Origin: Affinirhizobium straminoryzae
GTDB taxonomy: Bacteria; Pseudomonadota; Alphaproteobacteria; Rhizobiales; Rhizobiaceae
Length of the DNA: 64,000 nucleotides
Reading direction: 5' to 3'
Assembly: GCF_007004135.1 (NCBI RefSeq)
Contig: NZ_VJMG01000011.1
Span: 114,384 to 178,383 of the forward strand
A program made the translations under genes and the position numbers. Shown here piece by piece: positions 45,795-53,704 of this stretch. The first letter of the stretch is position 1. Every line of letters begins with the position of its first letter. The notes under the pieces were generated by a model, which saw nothing but the letters and a program-made list of their open reading frames with translations, made no database searches and was not told the DNA's origin.

Positions 45795-45809
45795 TTCTAT
45801 AAAATAGAA
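45795..45809. promoter_or_regulatory. LysR-type operator at the regulator start codon
   Basis: TTCTATAAAATAGAA has perfect 6-base arms (TTCTAT/ATAGAA) and the T-N11-A form of LysR-family sites. It ends on the first base of the LysR gene's ATG, in the 96-bp gap to the divergent dabB, so it could mediate autorepression and activation of dabBA. Confidence 0.6.
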
Positions 45810-46705
45810 TGATGAGTGACCTGAACTATCATCACCTGCGCTATTTCCGGGCCGTGGCGCATGACGGAAACCTGACCCGTGCTGCCGAGCGGCTGAACCT
45901 GTCGCAATCGGCCTTGTCCATTCAGATCAAGCAGCTGGAGGAGCGTCTCGGGCACCAGCTGTTCGAGCGGCGCGGACGCCAGCTCTATCTGACGGAGGCG
46001 GGGCGGATCGCACTCGACCATGCCGACACGATCTTCTCCACCGGCGAGGAACTGCTGGAAACGCTGCGTCAGACGGGGGCCACTCGACGCGCGATCCGCA
46101 TCGGGGCACTCGCGACGCTCTCGCGCAATTTCCAGATGGAGTTCGTGCGTCCCCTGATCGGCCGGCCGGATGTGGAACTGATTCTGCGCTCCGGCAGCAC
46201 GGCGGAATTGCTCGGGGCGCTGGAAACGCTCAATCTCGACATCGTTCTCCTGACGCAGCCGCCGGCGGCTGATGCCGTGACGCCCTTCGTCTCTGATCAT
46301 CTGTCGCAGCAGCGCGTTGCCCTGATCGGCGCGCCGGATCTGGCGGTGGAGAAGCAGGATCTGGCCACCATGCTGTCGCGGCACCCGATGATCCTGCCGA
46401 CGATGGAAAGCGGCGTGCGCCTTCAGTTCGAGGCGCTTGCCGCGCGCCTGGGCGTCACCCCGCAGGTGGCCGCAGAGGTGGAGGACATGGCAATGATGCG
46501 TCTGCTCGCCCGCTCCGGCCTCGGCCTTGCGGTAATGCCGCCGATCGTCGTGCAGCAGGAATTGCAGAACGGCATGCTCGCCGAACTCGATACGCTGCCG
46601 GGCATGGTGGAGAATTTTTATGCGGTGCAGGTAAAGCGGCGCTTCCCCAATCCGCTGATCCGCACACTGCTCGATGCCGCGCAATGGCGGGATGCGCAGG
46701 GGTGA
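45809..46705 (+). CDS. LysR-family transcriptional regulator, divergent from dabBA
   Basis: A 298-residue LysR regulator. The N-terminal winged helix (residues 5-65; HHLRYFRAVAHDGNLTRAAE, LNLSQSALSIQIKQLEERLG) is followed by a LysR substrate domain from about 95 (RAIRIGALATLSRNFQMEF, MLSRHPMILPTMESGVRLQF). The start is the first of two adjacent ATG codons. Divergence from dabBA with a shared 96-bp control region suggests it regulates inorganic-carbon uptake, perhaps in response to low CO2 or a metabolite. Confidence 0.92.
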   Translation: MMSDLNYHHLRYFRAVAHDGNLTRAAERLNLSQSALSIQIKQLEERLGHQLFERRGRQLYLTEAGRIALDHADTIFSTGEELLETLRQTGATRRAIRIGALATLSRNFQMEFVRPLIGRPDVELILRSGSTAELLGALETLNLDIVLLTQPPAADAVTPFVSDHLSQQRVALIGAPDLAVEKQDLATMLSRHPMILPTMESGVRLQFEALAARLGVTPQVAAEVEDMAMMRLLARSGLGLAVMPPIVVQQELQNGMLAELDTLPGMVENFYAVQVKRRFPNPLIRTLLDAAQWRDAQG

Positions 46706-46743
46706 GTGCTTCGGCTCTTCATGTGAACGCCGTCTTGCGAAGA

Positions 46744-46768
46744 CGCCGGCGGAACCTGTCCGCCGGCG
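46744..46768. terminator. Terminator hairpin between convergent LysR and molybdoenzyme genes
   Basis: Perfect 10-base arms CGCCGGCGGA / TCCGCCGGCG with a 5-nt loop, located between the stop codons of the convergent genes. There is no T-run; the very stable stem suggests a bidirectional terminator. A smaller adjacent hairpin (CGTCTT/AAGACG) precedes it. Confidence 0.65.
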
Positions 46769-46783
46769 CGCAAGATAAGACTG

Positions 46784-49072
46784 TCAGATCAGCTTTTCGA
46801 GCGTGATCGGCAGATCGCGAACGCGCTTGCCGGTGGCGTGGAACACCGCATTCGCAATGGCGGGCGCCACGCCGACGATGCCGACCTCACCCACGCCCTT
46901 GCCGCCGAGCGCGGAGGCATTCAGGTCCGGCACGCCGACGGAAATCACCTGCAGATCCGGAATGTCGGCATTGGTCGGCACGAGGTAATCGCCGAGATTG
47001 GCATTCATCGTGCGGCCGTTGCGCGGGTCGATCACGCCTTCTTCCAGAAGCGCCTGCCCGATGCCCATGATGATGCCGCCGCGCCACTGGCTTTCCACGA
47101 GCTTCGGGTTGTAGAGGCGGCCGCAATCGAAGGCCGAGACCATGCGGGAGACGCGCACGGTGCCGAAATCCTCGTCCACCTCCACTTCCGCAAAATGGGC
47201 GCACCAGCTGTGCATGGAATAATCGCCCATTGTTGGCCCCTGCACGCGTGACATGGTCGTCCAGGCCTTCTTCTGGTCCTCGGCGCTTTGCACGTCGTCG
47301 GTGAGCGTGTTGCGGCGCACCTCGATCTCATCGCGTCCAAGGGCCGCCATCAGCTGCGGCAGGGTGAGAGACGGACCATCCTCGCGGGCCGAGATCCGGC
47401 CGCCAGCGATCGCCAGCGTATTGGCGCCGGTATCGCGGAAGGGGGAGCCGGCTTCGCTGAGTGCCAGGCCAATGAGTTCGTCACGGGCGGCCTGGGCCGC
47501 CTTGTGCACGGCCCCGGTGATCGAACCCGCCAGCATGGAGCCGCCGGCAATCGCGGCTCCCGGCAGGCTGGAATCGCCGAGGATAACATCGACCTCCTCG
47601 ACGGGAACGCCCAGCGCCTCCGAGGCCGTCTGGGCAAGGATGGTATAGGTCCCCTGCCCCATGTCGATCGACCCGCTGACCACCTGCACGCGGCCATTGG
47701 CAAGAATGCGGATCATCGCTTCGCTCGGCGCGCGGATGACCGGGAATGTGCCGCAACCGATGCCCCAGCCGATCAGCTTGTTGCCCCGGCGCATGGAGCG
47801 GGGGGCGGCGCTGCGCCTTGCCCAGCCAAAGGCTTCCGCGCCCTGCGTCAGCGCCTCGCGCAGCATGCGCGTCGACCACGGCTTGCCGGACTGATAATCA
47901 CGATCGGCATAGTTCTTGAGCCGCAGTTCCAGCGGATCCATGCCAAGCGCATGGGCAAGTTCCTCCATCGCGCATTCGATGCCGAAGGCGCTCGGGTTCT
48001 TGCCGGGACCGCGCAGAGCGCCTGGGCTGACGGTGTTGACCGGCACCACGCGGGATTCGGAGGAGAAATTCTCCACCTTGTAGAGGATCGGGGTCGCAGC
48101 GCCGGTCTGTTCCGGCACATCGGCATAGACCGAGGTTTCGCTGGCGCCCCGGTGCACGATGGCCTGCAGGATGCCGTCTTCGGTTGCGCCGAGCGCGATC
48201 GTCTGACGTGTCGCGGCACGTCCGCCATAGCTGGTGAAATTCTGCGGACGCGTCACGGCAAGCCGCACCGGCCGCCCGAGCTTGCGGGCCGCAGCAACCG
48301 CCACCGCGCCATAGGCGAGCGGCTGGCCCTTGGAGCCGAAGCCACCGCCGATGAAGGGCGACACGATGCGCACATTCTCGACCGGCAGGGAAAACCATTC
48401 GGCATACATGCGCGCCATGCCGTGCGCCCATTGGCTGGGTTCCCAGATGGTCAACTGGTCGCCCTCCCAGGCGGCCGTCAGGCCGTGCGGTTCCATGGCG
48501 CAGTGATATTCGCGCGGCGTGCGGTAGGTGGCCTCGATCCGAACCGGTGACCGGGCAAGCGCGGCCTCCGCATCGCCCCAGGCAACGCTGAGCTGGTCGA
48601 GGCGCTTGCCCTCGCCGGCTTTCGGGTCTTCAAGGCTCGCCACGCCCTCCTGCGGCGCGTATGTGATCCGCACGAGCCGGGCGGCTTCCTCGGCCTGTTC
48701 GCGGCTTTCGGCAATCACGGCAACGATCGACTGGCCGTTGAACTCCACCTGCCGCGGCAGCGGATAATAGGGTTTTTCCTCCGGACGGTTGCCCTGCCAG
48801 TCGGCGGAGACCGTGAGGCCGAGATCATCCTCCGGCGTCAACACCATCAGTACGCCGGGGGCTGCCAGTGCATCATCGATCGCGACAGAGGTCACGAGGC
48901 CGGCGGCAATCGTGCTCTGGATCAATACGGCATGGGCGAGACGTTCGGCCGGATATTCCAGCGCATAGACCGCCTCGCCGGTGATCTTCAGGCGGCCTTC
49001 GAAACGGGACAGGCGCCCGCCCACCGCGCCATCGGCGGAACTGCCATGCTTGCGGGGTTCCATGATCGTCAT
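46784..49072 (-). CDS. Molybdenum-cofactor subunit of a xanthine dehydrogenase-family aldehyde oxidoreductase (PaoC-like)
   Basis: A 762-residue large subunit that oxidises aldehydes (by analogy with E. coli PaoABC) at a molybdenum centre. Landmarks are the N-terminal RFEGRLKITGEAVYALEYPA, the region IGGGFGSKGQPLAYGAVAVA, substrate and cofactor segments RGPGKNPSAFGIECAMEELA and GSIDMGQGTYTILAQTASEA, and the catalytic glutamate in GGKGVGEVGIVG near the C-terminus. It is the last gene of the operon and overlaps the FAD-subunit stop by 4 bp. It needs the molybdenum cofactor and probably an XdhC-like insertion factor, which is not visible in this window. Confidence 0.9.
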   Translation of the reverse strand: MTIMEPRKHGSSADGAVGGRLSRFEGRLKITGEAVYALEYPAERLAHAVLIQSTIAAGLVTSVAIDDALAAPGVLMVLTPEDDLGLTVSADWQGNRPEEKPYYPLPRQVEFNGQSIVAVIAESREQAEEAARLVRITYAPQEGVASLEDPKAGEGKRLDQLSVAWGDAEAALARSPVRIEATYRTPREYHCAMEPHGLTAAWEGDQLTIWEPSQWAHGMARMYAEWFSLPVENVRIVSPFIGGGFGSKGQPLAYGAVAVAAARKLGRPVRLAVTRPQNFTSYGGRAATRQTIALGATEDGILQAIVHRGASETSVYADVPEQTGAATPILYKVENFSSESRVVPVNTVSPGALRGPGKNPSAFGIECAMEELAHALGMDPLELRLKNYADRDYQSGKPWSTRMLREALTQGAEAFGWARRSAAPRSMRRGNKLIGWGIGCGTFPVIRAPSEAMIRILANGRVQVVSGSIDMGQGTYTILAQTASEALGVPVEEVDVILGDSSLPGAAIAGGSMLAGSITGAVHKAAQAARDELIGLALSEAGSPFRDTGANTLAIAGGRISAREDGPSLTLPQLMAALGRDEIEVRRNTLTDDVQSAEDQKKAWTTMSRVQGPTMGDYSMHSWCAHFAEVEVDEDFGTVRVSRMVSAFDCGRLYNPKLVESQWRGGIIMGIGQALLEEGVIDPRNGRTMNANLGDYLVPTNADIPDLQVISVGVPDLNASALGGKGVGEVGIVGVAPAIANAVFHATGKRVRDLPITLEKLI

Positions 49073-50088
49073 GCGGTTTCTCCCAAAGCGGGGTTCAGGT
49101 CGGGATTGAGATGCGCGGCAACGGTGAGAATGGCGCGGGCGACGACACGCGGGGCAAGCTCGATCTTGTAGTGGTTGCCGCCATGAGAGACGGCACCCTC
49201 GACGGCAAGGCGGCTTGCCTCGGCGATGATCTCCGGCCGGACGGGTTTGCCGATCAGGGCGGCCTCGACGGTCCTTGCCCGCCAGGGCTTCGTTGCCACA
49301 CCGCCCAGCGCCACGCGCAGATCGCGGATCGTCACGCCGTCCGCCTCCAGGTCGAGTCCGATCGCGGCACTGGCGGCCGCGAATTCGTAGGACTGGCGGT
49401 CGCGCACCTTGAGATAGGTCGATTGGCGGGCTGCAACGGTGGCCGGAATGGTGAGGCCGGTAATCATCTCGCCCTTGTCCAGCACGGTTTCCTGTTCCGG
49501 CCTGTCGTCCGGCGTCAGGAAGAAGGCATCGATGGGCACCTCCCGCCGGTCGGTTCTGACCGTCGCGTCAAAGGCCACGAGGGCTACGGCGAGGTCGCCG
49601 TGATAGGTGGCGATGCAGTGATCGCTGGTGCCGAGAATGGCCTGATTGCGGGTCACGCCGCCCAGAGCCGCGCAGCCCGAACCCGGATTGCGCTTGTTGC
49701 AATCCGGGAACGTGGCGGGATCGCGGAAATAGGGACAGCGGGTTCTCTGCAGAAGATTGCCGCCGATGGTGGCCATGTTGCGCAGTTGCTGGGATGCCGC
49801 GAGCGACAGCGACTGCGAAACCGCCGGGAAGGCATGGCGGATGTCCGCGCGATCAGCGACGGCGCTCATTTTCGCAAGCGCACCGATGCTGGCGCCGGTG
49901 CCGTCCACGAGAATGTCGGACAATCCGTCCAGATGACTGATGTCGATCACCGTGTCCGGGCGTTCGACGCCGCATTTGGCGAGATCGAGCAGCGTGGTTC
50001 CACCGGCCAGCAGTCTTGCAGCGGGTTCGCCGGCGGCTGCGCGGGCTTCTTCCGCGGAGCGGGCGCGGGTATAGGAAAAATCAAGCAT
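49069..50088 (-). CDS. FAD-binding subunit of the aldehyde oxidoreductase, with [4Fe-4S]-type insertion (PaoB-like)
   Basis: A 339-residue FAD subunit. It starts MLDFSYTRARSAEEARAAAG and has the FAD site RLLAGGTTLLDLAKCGVERP with NMATIGGNLLQRTRCPYF. The insertion that holds four cysteines (TRCPYF, PDCNKR, SGCAAL and DHCIATYHGDLAVAL) matches the PaoB feature that binds a [4Fe-4S] cluster. The ATG overlaps the iron-sulfur subunit's end by 8 bp. Confidence 0.9.
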   Translation of the reverse strand: MLDFSYTRARSAEEARAAAGEPAARLLAGGTTLLDLAKCGVERPDTVIDISHLDGLSDILVDGTGASIGALAKMSAVADRADIRHAFPAVSQSLSLAASQQLRNMATIGGNLLQRTRCPYFRDPATFPDCNKRNPGSGCAALGGVTRNQAILGTSDHCIATYHGDLAVALVAFDATVRTDRREVPIDAFFLTPDDRPEQETVLDKGEMITGLTIPATVAARQSTYLKVRDRQSYEFAAASAAIGLDLEADGVTIRDLRVALGGVATKPWRARTVEAALIGKPVRPEIIAEASRLAVEGAVSHGGNHYKIELAPRVVARAILTVAAHLNPDLNPALGETA

Positions 50089-50560
50089 CGGCCATCTCCG
50101 CTGCTTCGCGCACGGCGGCGACGATGCTGTTATAGGCACCGCAGCGACAGAGATTGCCGGACATGTATTCGCGGATCTCCTCGTCGGAGCCGGTGCGGCC
50201 TTCGCGGATGCAGGCGACGGCGGACATGATCTGCCCCGGCGTGCAATAGCCGCACTGGAAGGCATCATGCTCGATGAAGGCCAGCTGGACCGGATGCAGA
50301 TCGCCGTTTGCGGCAGCAATCCCCTCGATGGTGGTGATCTTGCGCCCTTCCGCCTGGGCGGCCAGCGTCAGGCAGGACAAAACCCGCTGACCGTCGATGT
50401 GGCAGGTGCAGGCCCCACACTGGCCCTGGTCGCAGCCCTTCTTGGTGCCGGAGAGGCCGGCATGGTCGCGCAGCGCATCGAGCAGCGTGACGCGCGGTTC
50501 CACGTCGATCTCGTATCGTCGCTCGTTGATGTCGAGGGAAAGCCTGATGGTCCGTGTCAT
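50081..50560 (-). CDS. [2Fe-2S] subunit of the aldehyde oxidoreductase (PaoA-like, without Tat signal)
   Basis: A 159-residue iron-sulfur subunit with two clusters: plant-type GCDQGQCGACTCHIDGQRVL and SC in the first half, and FQCGYCTPGQIMSAVACIRE with SGNLCRCGAYNSIV in the second. It starts MTRTIRLSLDINERRYEI directly, whereas E. coli PaoA carries a Tat signal, so this enzyme should be cytoplasmic. It is the first gene of the operon, behind a divergent control region with palindromes and a TetR gene. Confidence 0.9.
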   Translation of the reverse strand: MTRTIRLSLDINERRYEIDVEPRVTLLDALRDHAGLSGTKKGCDQGQCGACTCHIDGQRVLSCLTLAAQAEGRKITTIEGIAAANGDLHPVQLAFIEHDAFQCGYCTPGQIMSAVACIREGRTGSDEEIREYMSGNLCRCGAYNSIVAAVREAAEMADA

Positions 50561-50696
50561 GATAAGCTCCTGCTTCTCGTCACGAATGCTGAATTTCGGG
50601 GATGCGGGCTGGTCGGTCAGCGCCCAGCGCCTAGATCATCATCACACACGGTCTGTCCTTCCATTTGACATGACATGCGGCCGTGCTGTGAATTAA

Positions 50697-50713
50697 GGAG
50701 TGAGAGGCACTCC
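50697..50713. promoter_or_regulatory. Inverted repeat in the TetR/oxidoreductase control region
   Basis: GGAGTG / CACTCC form perfect 6-base arms around AGAGG, placed immediately before the larger palindrome at 50717-50738. TTGACA at 50665-50670 may be the -35 box of a TetR-gene promoter nearby. Tandem inverted repeats suggest cooperative repressor binding. Confidence 0.45.
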
Positions 50714-50716
50714 GGA

Positions 50717-50738
50717 TAAGCGGAGGCGCCTCCGTTTA
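50717..50738. promoter_or_regulatory. Probable TetR-family operator
   Basis: The sequence has a perfect 14-bp palindromic core CGGAGGCGCCTCCG (50721-50734). With one mismatch the symmetry extends to TAAG...TTTA, giving 22 bp, a typical TetR-family operator length. It lies between the TetR gene and the divergent oxidoreductase operon, about 50 bp upstream of the regulator start. Confidence 0.7.
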
Positions 50739-50789
50739 ATCTAGGGGCTGAGGCACGAACGTCAAGTCCCTTCTGTCTGGAGTGCAAGA

Positions 50790-51386
50790 TTGGCCTCGAC
50801 CGAGCCTGGAAAAAAGCCGCGGCAGCGCGCCGACGCGCGGCGCAACCGCGACAAGCTGATCGAGGTTGCCGCCGATGCCTTTTCCCAACGCGGCGCGGAC
50901 GCTTCGCTGGAAGACATCGCACGCAGGGCCGGCGTCGGCATCGGTACGCTCTACCGTCATTTCCCGACACGGGAGCACCTGGTCGAAGTGGTCTATCGCC
51001 GCGAGCTGGAGCGGCTGGCGGAGGCGGCGGTCGATCTTTCCGCCGACCGCCCCCCGGATCAGGCGCTGGAGGAATGGATGCACCGCTTCGTCAGCTATAT
51101 GGCGACCAAGCGCGGCATGGCGAGCAGCCTGAAGCTGCTGATGACATCCAATGCCTGCCTCTTTACCGATGGCGCCGCGCTGCTGCGCAAAGCCTTCGGC
51201 GATCTTTTGGCACGGGCCATCAGTGCCGGCAGCATTCGCGGCGATATCGAGACTGTCGACGTCCTGACGGCTCTCTCCAGCATCTATTCCATTCCCGATA
51301 TGCCCGACTGGCGCGAGCGGGCGCATCGCCTGATCGGCCTGCTGATGGACGGTCTGCGTCATCAGCCCGTGGTGAAGACCGGCTGA
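50790..51386 (+). CDS. TetR-family transcriptional repressor
   Basis: A 198-residue regulator with an N-terminal TetR helix-turn-helix (KLIEVAADAFSQRGADASLE, then DIARRAGVGIGTLYRHFPTR). A helical ligand domain follows (LEEWMHRFVSYMATKRGMAS). The start is a TTG with GGAG 8 nt upstream (50790); no ATG fits. It is divergent from the PaoABC-like operon and likely represses it by binding the palindrome in between. An aldehyde or related inducer is likely, but that is inference. Confidence 0.9.
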   Translation: MASTEPGKKPRQRADARRNRDKLIEVAADAFSQRGADASLEDIARRAGVGIGTLYRHFPTREHLVEVVYRRELERLAEAAVDLSADRPPDQALEEWMHRFVSYMATKRGMASSLKLLMTSNACLFTDGAALLRKAFGDLLARAISAGSIRGDIETVDVLTALSSIYSIPDMPDWRERAHRLIGLLMDGLRHQPVVKTG

Positions 51387-51393
51387 ACAGTCT

Positions 51394-51405
51394 GGGGGGG
51401 GGGGG
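51394..51405 (+). repeat. Run of twelve G residues
   Basis: A homopolymer of 12 G starting 8 bp after the TetR stop codon and about 123 bp before the sigma-54 promoter of the guanidine operon. Such runs are rare in this type of genome and prone to slippage; it is outside any gene, so its effect, if any, would be on transcription. The exact length could be a sequencing artefact. Confidence 0.8.
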
Positions 51406-51527
51406 CGTAGCGACCTGAATGCTTCAATTGCATGTCGTGCCTAAAAAATAATCTTTTATCGCTTTGTTGTGTGCAATCCTGCCTGTCAGCTGTCGCGCCA
51501 GACCCGTAAAGGGCGGCAATCGGAACC

Positions 51528-51543
51528 TGGCACGCGACTTGCT
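51528..51543 (+). promoter_or_regulatory. Sigma-54 (RpoN) promoter of the guanidine operon
   Basis: TGGCAC-GCGAC-TTGCT matches the RpoN consensus TGGCAC-N5-TTGCW, with GG (51529-51530) and GC (51541-51542) exactly 10 bp apart. Transcription should start near 51553, just before the riboswitch. It implies control by nitrogen limitation through an enhancer-binding protein such as NtrC; an NtrC site was not recognised. Confidence 0.8.
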
Positions 51544-51557
51544 TCGTTCATTGCAGA

Positions 51558-51665
51558 GTTAGCCGCTAGGGTTCCGGCACGTGAGACGTGCGACTGGTCC
51601 GAGAGCGGCTACCGGCAGGGAGACATCCTGCCGGGTGCACGGCGGGACAAAAGCCCGGGAGACCT
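51558..51665 (+). ncRNA. Guanidine-I riboswitch (ykkC/yxkD class)
   Basis: Conserved blocks of the class appear in order and spacing: CTAGGGTTCCGG, GACTGGTCCGAGAG, then CACGGCGGGACAAAAGCCCG followed by GGGAGA. Variable helices lie between them, including CACGTGAGACGTG and a GGCAGG/CCTGCC stem. This aptamer binds free guanidinium and turns on genes for its export or degradation; here it leads a guanidine-degradation operon. Confidence 0.93.
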
Positions 51666-51673
51666 CGTAAGCC

Positions 51674-51710
51674 AAGGGATTGGCGGCGCGATGGTCCATG
51701 CCGATCCCTT
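51674..51710 (+). promoter_or_regulatory. Candidate riboswitch expression platform hairpin
   Basis: AAGGGATTGGC / GCCGATCCCTT form 11-base arms (one G-T pair) around a 15-nt loop, starting 9 nt after the aptamer and ending 14 nt before the ribosome binding site AAGGGG (51725-51730). There is no T-run, so it would act on translation or through Rho rather than as an intrinsic terminator. Confidence 0.5.
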
Positions 51711-51739
51711 CCTGAAGATGCCAGAAGGGGAATTTCGAC

Positions 51740-52813
51740 ATGCAGACTTTCAAGACACTTCTCTCGATGACTGCTCTTACGGCCGCGCTGGCCTTCGCGG
51801 GCCTTTCTCCGGCCGAGGCAGCGCCGAAGAAGGAGTTCAAGGTGGCCTGGTCCATCTATGTGGGCTGGATGCCCTGGGGCTATGCCGCAGACCATGGCAT
51901 CGTGAAGAAGTGGGCCGACAAATACGGCATCAAGATCGACGTCACCCAGTTCAACGACTATGTGGAGTCGATGAACCAGTACACGGCCGGCGCCTTCGAT
52001 GCCGTGACGCTGACCAATATGGACGGCCTGTCGATCCCCGCCGCTGGCGGCGTCGATACGACGGCCGTCATCGTCGGCGACTTCTCCAACGGCAATGATG
52101 CGGTAATCCTGAAAAACAAGGACAAGCTCGCCGACATCAAGGGCCAGAGCGTCAATCTCGTCGAGTTCTCCGTCTCCCATTACCTGCTCGCCCGCGCGCT
52201 CGAAAGCATCGGCTCCTCCGAGCGTGACGTGAAGGTGGTCAACACCTCCGATGCGGACATGGTCGCCGCCTACAAGACGCCGGACGTTTCGGCGGTCGTC
52301 ACCTGGAATCCGCTCGTCTCCACGATCCTGGAAGACAAGTCCGCGAAGAAGGTCTTCGACAGCTCGCAGATCCCTGGCGAAATCATCGACCTGATGGTGG
52401 CCAACACGGAGGTGCTGAAGGACAATCCGGATTTCGGCAAGGTGCTTGTCGGCATCTGGTATGACACGATGAAGGTGATGACCGCCGACACCGCGGAAGG
52501 CAAGGCTGCGCGCGAAACCATGGGCGCCGCTTCGGGCACCGATCTCAAGGGCTTCGAGGCGCAGATGGCCGCCACGAAACTCTTCGACAAGCCGGCCGAT
52601 GCGCTCGCCTTCACCACCTCCCCTGCCCTGCCGAAGACGATGGATCTCGTGCGCGCCTTCCTGTTCTCCAAGGGCCTGCTCGGCAGCGGCGCGCCGTCGG
52701 CGGACGTGATCGGCATCGAGATGCCGGACGGCGCCGTGCTGGGCGACAAGGCGAACGTGAAGTTCCGCTTCACCGCGAACTACATGGCAGCCGCCGCCAA
52801 GGGTAGCCTCTGA
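51740..52813 (+). CDS. ABC transporter solute-binding protein, NitT/TauT type (probable guanidine uptake)
   Basis: A 357-residue periplasmic protein. The signal peptide MQTFKTLLSMTALTAALAFA ends near residue 27 (SPAEAA). The mature part has NMT1/NitT features: WSIYVGWMPWGYAADHGIVK, DVTQFNDYVESMNQYTAGAF and IKGQSVNLVEFSVSHYLLAR. Homologues in this neighbourhood are usually annotated as urea-type binding proteins, but the upstream guanidine-I riboswitch and downstream enzymes make guanidine (or a guanidine compound) the likely ligand. The first gene of the operon, followed by a stable hairpin. Confidence 0.9.
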   Translation: MQTFKTLLSMTALTAALAFAGLSPAEAAPKKEFKVAWSIYVGWMPWGYAADHGIVKKWADKYGIKIDVTQFNDYVESMNQYTAGAFDAVTLTNMDGLSIPAAGGVDTTAVIVGDFSNGNDAVILKNKDKLADIKGQSVNLVEFSVSHYLLARALESIGSSERDVKVVNTSDADMVAAYKTPDVSAVVTWNPLVSTILEDKSAKKVFDSSQIPGEIIDLMVANTEVLKDNPDFGKVLVGIWYDTMKVMTADTAEGKAARETMGAASGTDLKGFEAQMAATKLFDKPADALAFTTSPALPKTMDLVRAFLFSKGLLGSGAPSADVIGIEMPDGAVLGDKANVKFRFTANYMAAAAKGSL

Positions 52814-52834
52814 TCGGCCGACCCATGCCCGTAG

Positions 52835-52857
52835 CGGCAGGGGTACCACCCCTGCCG
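52835..52857 (+). terminator. Intra-operon hairpin after the solute-binding protein gene
   Basis: Perfect 10-base arms CGGCAGGGGT / ACCCCTGCCG with a 3-nt loop, in the 72-bp gap between binding-protein and permease genes and without a T-run. It probably stabilises the binding-protein message and limits downstream expression. Confidence 0.6.
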
Positions 52858-52885
52858 GACGACCCTTGACGCAGAGGAAGGCCTG

Positions 52886-53704
52886 ATGCGCTGGATCAAT
52901 TCACATCCCGGAGCCGGGGCGCGCCTGACGCTGGCGCTGATGCCCTTCGTGCTGCTGCTGCTTGCCTACATGATCGGCTCGGCCGAACGGCTGGCGGACA
53001 ATCCGAACGACAAGCTGCTGCCGGGGCTTGTGGCACTTGGAGACGCCATCAACCGCATGGCGCTGGTGCCGGATGTCCGCAGCGGCCAATATCTGCTGTG
53101 GTCGGATACGGTGGCGAGCCTCGGCCGCCTGTTTGCCGGTCTTGGCATCGCAACGGCGATTGCCCTGCTGCTCGGCCTCCTGATCGGCATCCTGCCCATG
53201 GTGCGGGCCGCGCTTTCGCCCTTCGTCGGGGCGATTTCCATGGTGCCGCCGCTCGCGCTCCTGCCGATCCTCTTCATCGTGATGGGGCTTGGCGAAGCCT
53301 CCAAGATCACGCTGATCGTCATCGGCGTCACCCCGATCATGATCCGCGACCTCGCCTTGAAGGCGATCGAACTGCCGCGGGAAATGATCGTCAAGGCCGA
53401 GACGCTCTCGGCCTCGTCCTGGCAGATTGCGCTTCGCGTGGTGCTGCCGCAGATCCTGCCCCGTCTGATCACCTGCCTTCGCCTGCAACTCGGGCCTGCC
53501 TGGCTGTTCCTGATCGCGGCCGAAGCCATCTCCTCCGACAGCGGGCTGGGCTACCGCATCTTTCTGGTGCGCCGCTATCTCTCGATGGATGTGATCTTCC
53601 CTTATGTGATCTGGATCACGCTGCTGGCGGTGGCGACCGACCTGCTGCTCGATCGCCTGCGGATCGCCGTCTTCCCCTGGTCGGACCTGGAGAAGGGCAA
53701 ATGA
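52886..53704 (+). CDS. ABC transporter permease, NitT/TauT type (probable guanidine uptake)
   Basis: A 272-residue inner-membrane permease with about six helices (ARLTLALMPFVLLLLAYMIG, LGRLFAGLGIATAIALLLGL, VPPLALLPILFIVMGLGEAS). The EAA-type cytoplasmic loop is KAETLSASSWQIALRVVLPQ. A GAGGAAGG ribosome binding site precedes the ATG. Its stop overlaps the ATPase start by 4 bp, so the two are translationally coupled. Confidence 0.9.
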   Translation: MRWINSHPGAGARLTLALMPFVLLLLAYMIGSAERLADNPNDKLLPGLVALGDAINRMALVPDVRSGQYLLWSDTVASLGRLFAGLGIATAIALLLGLLIGILPMVRAALSPFVGAISMVPPLALLPILFIVMGLGEASKITLIVIGVTPIMIRDLALKAIELPREMIVKAETLSASSWQIALRVVLPQILPRLITCLRLQLGPAWLFLIAAEAISSDSGLGYRIFLVRRYLSMDVIFPYVIWITLLAVATDLLLDRLRIAVFPWSDLEKGK

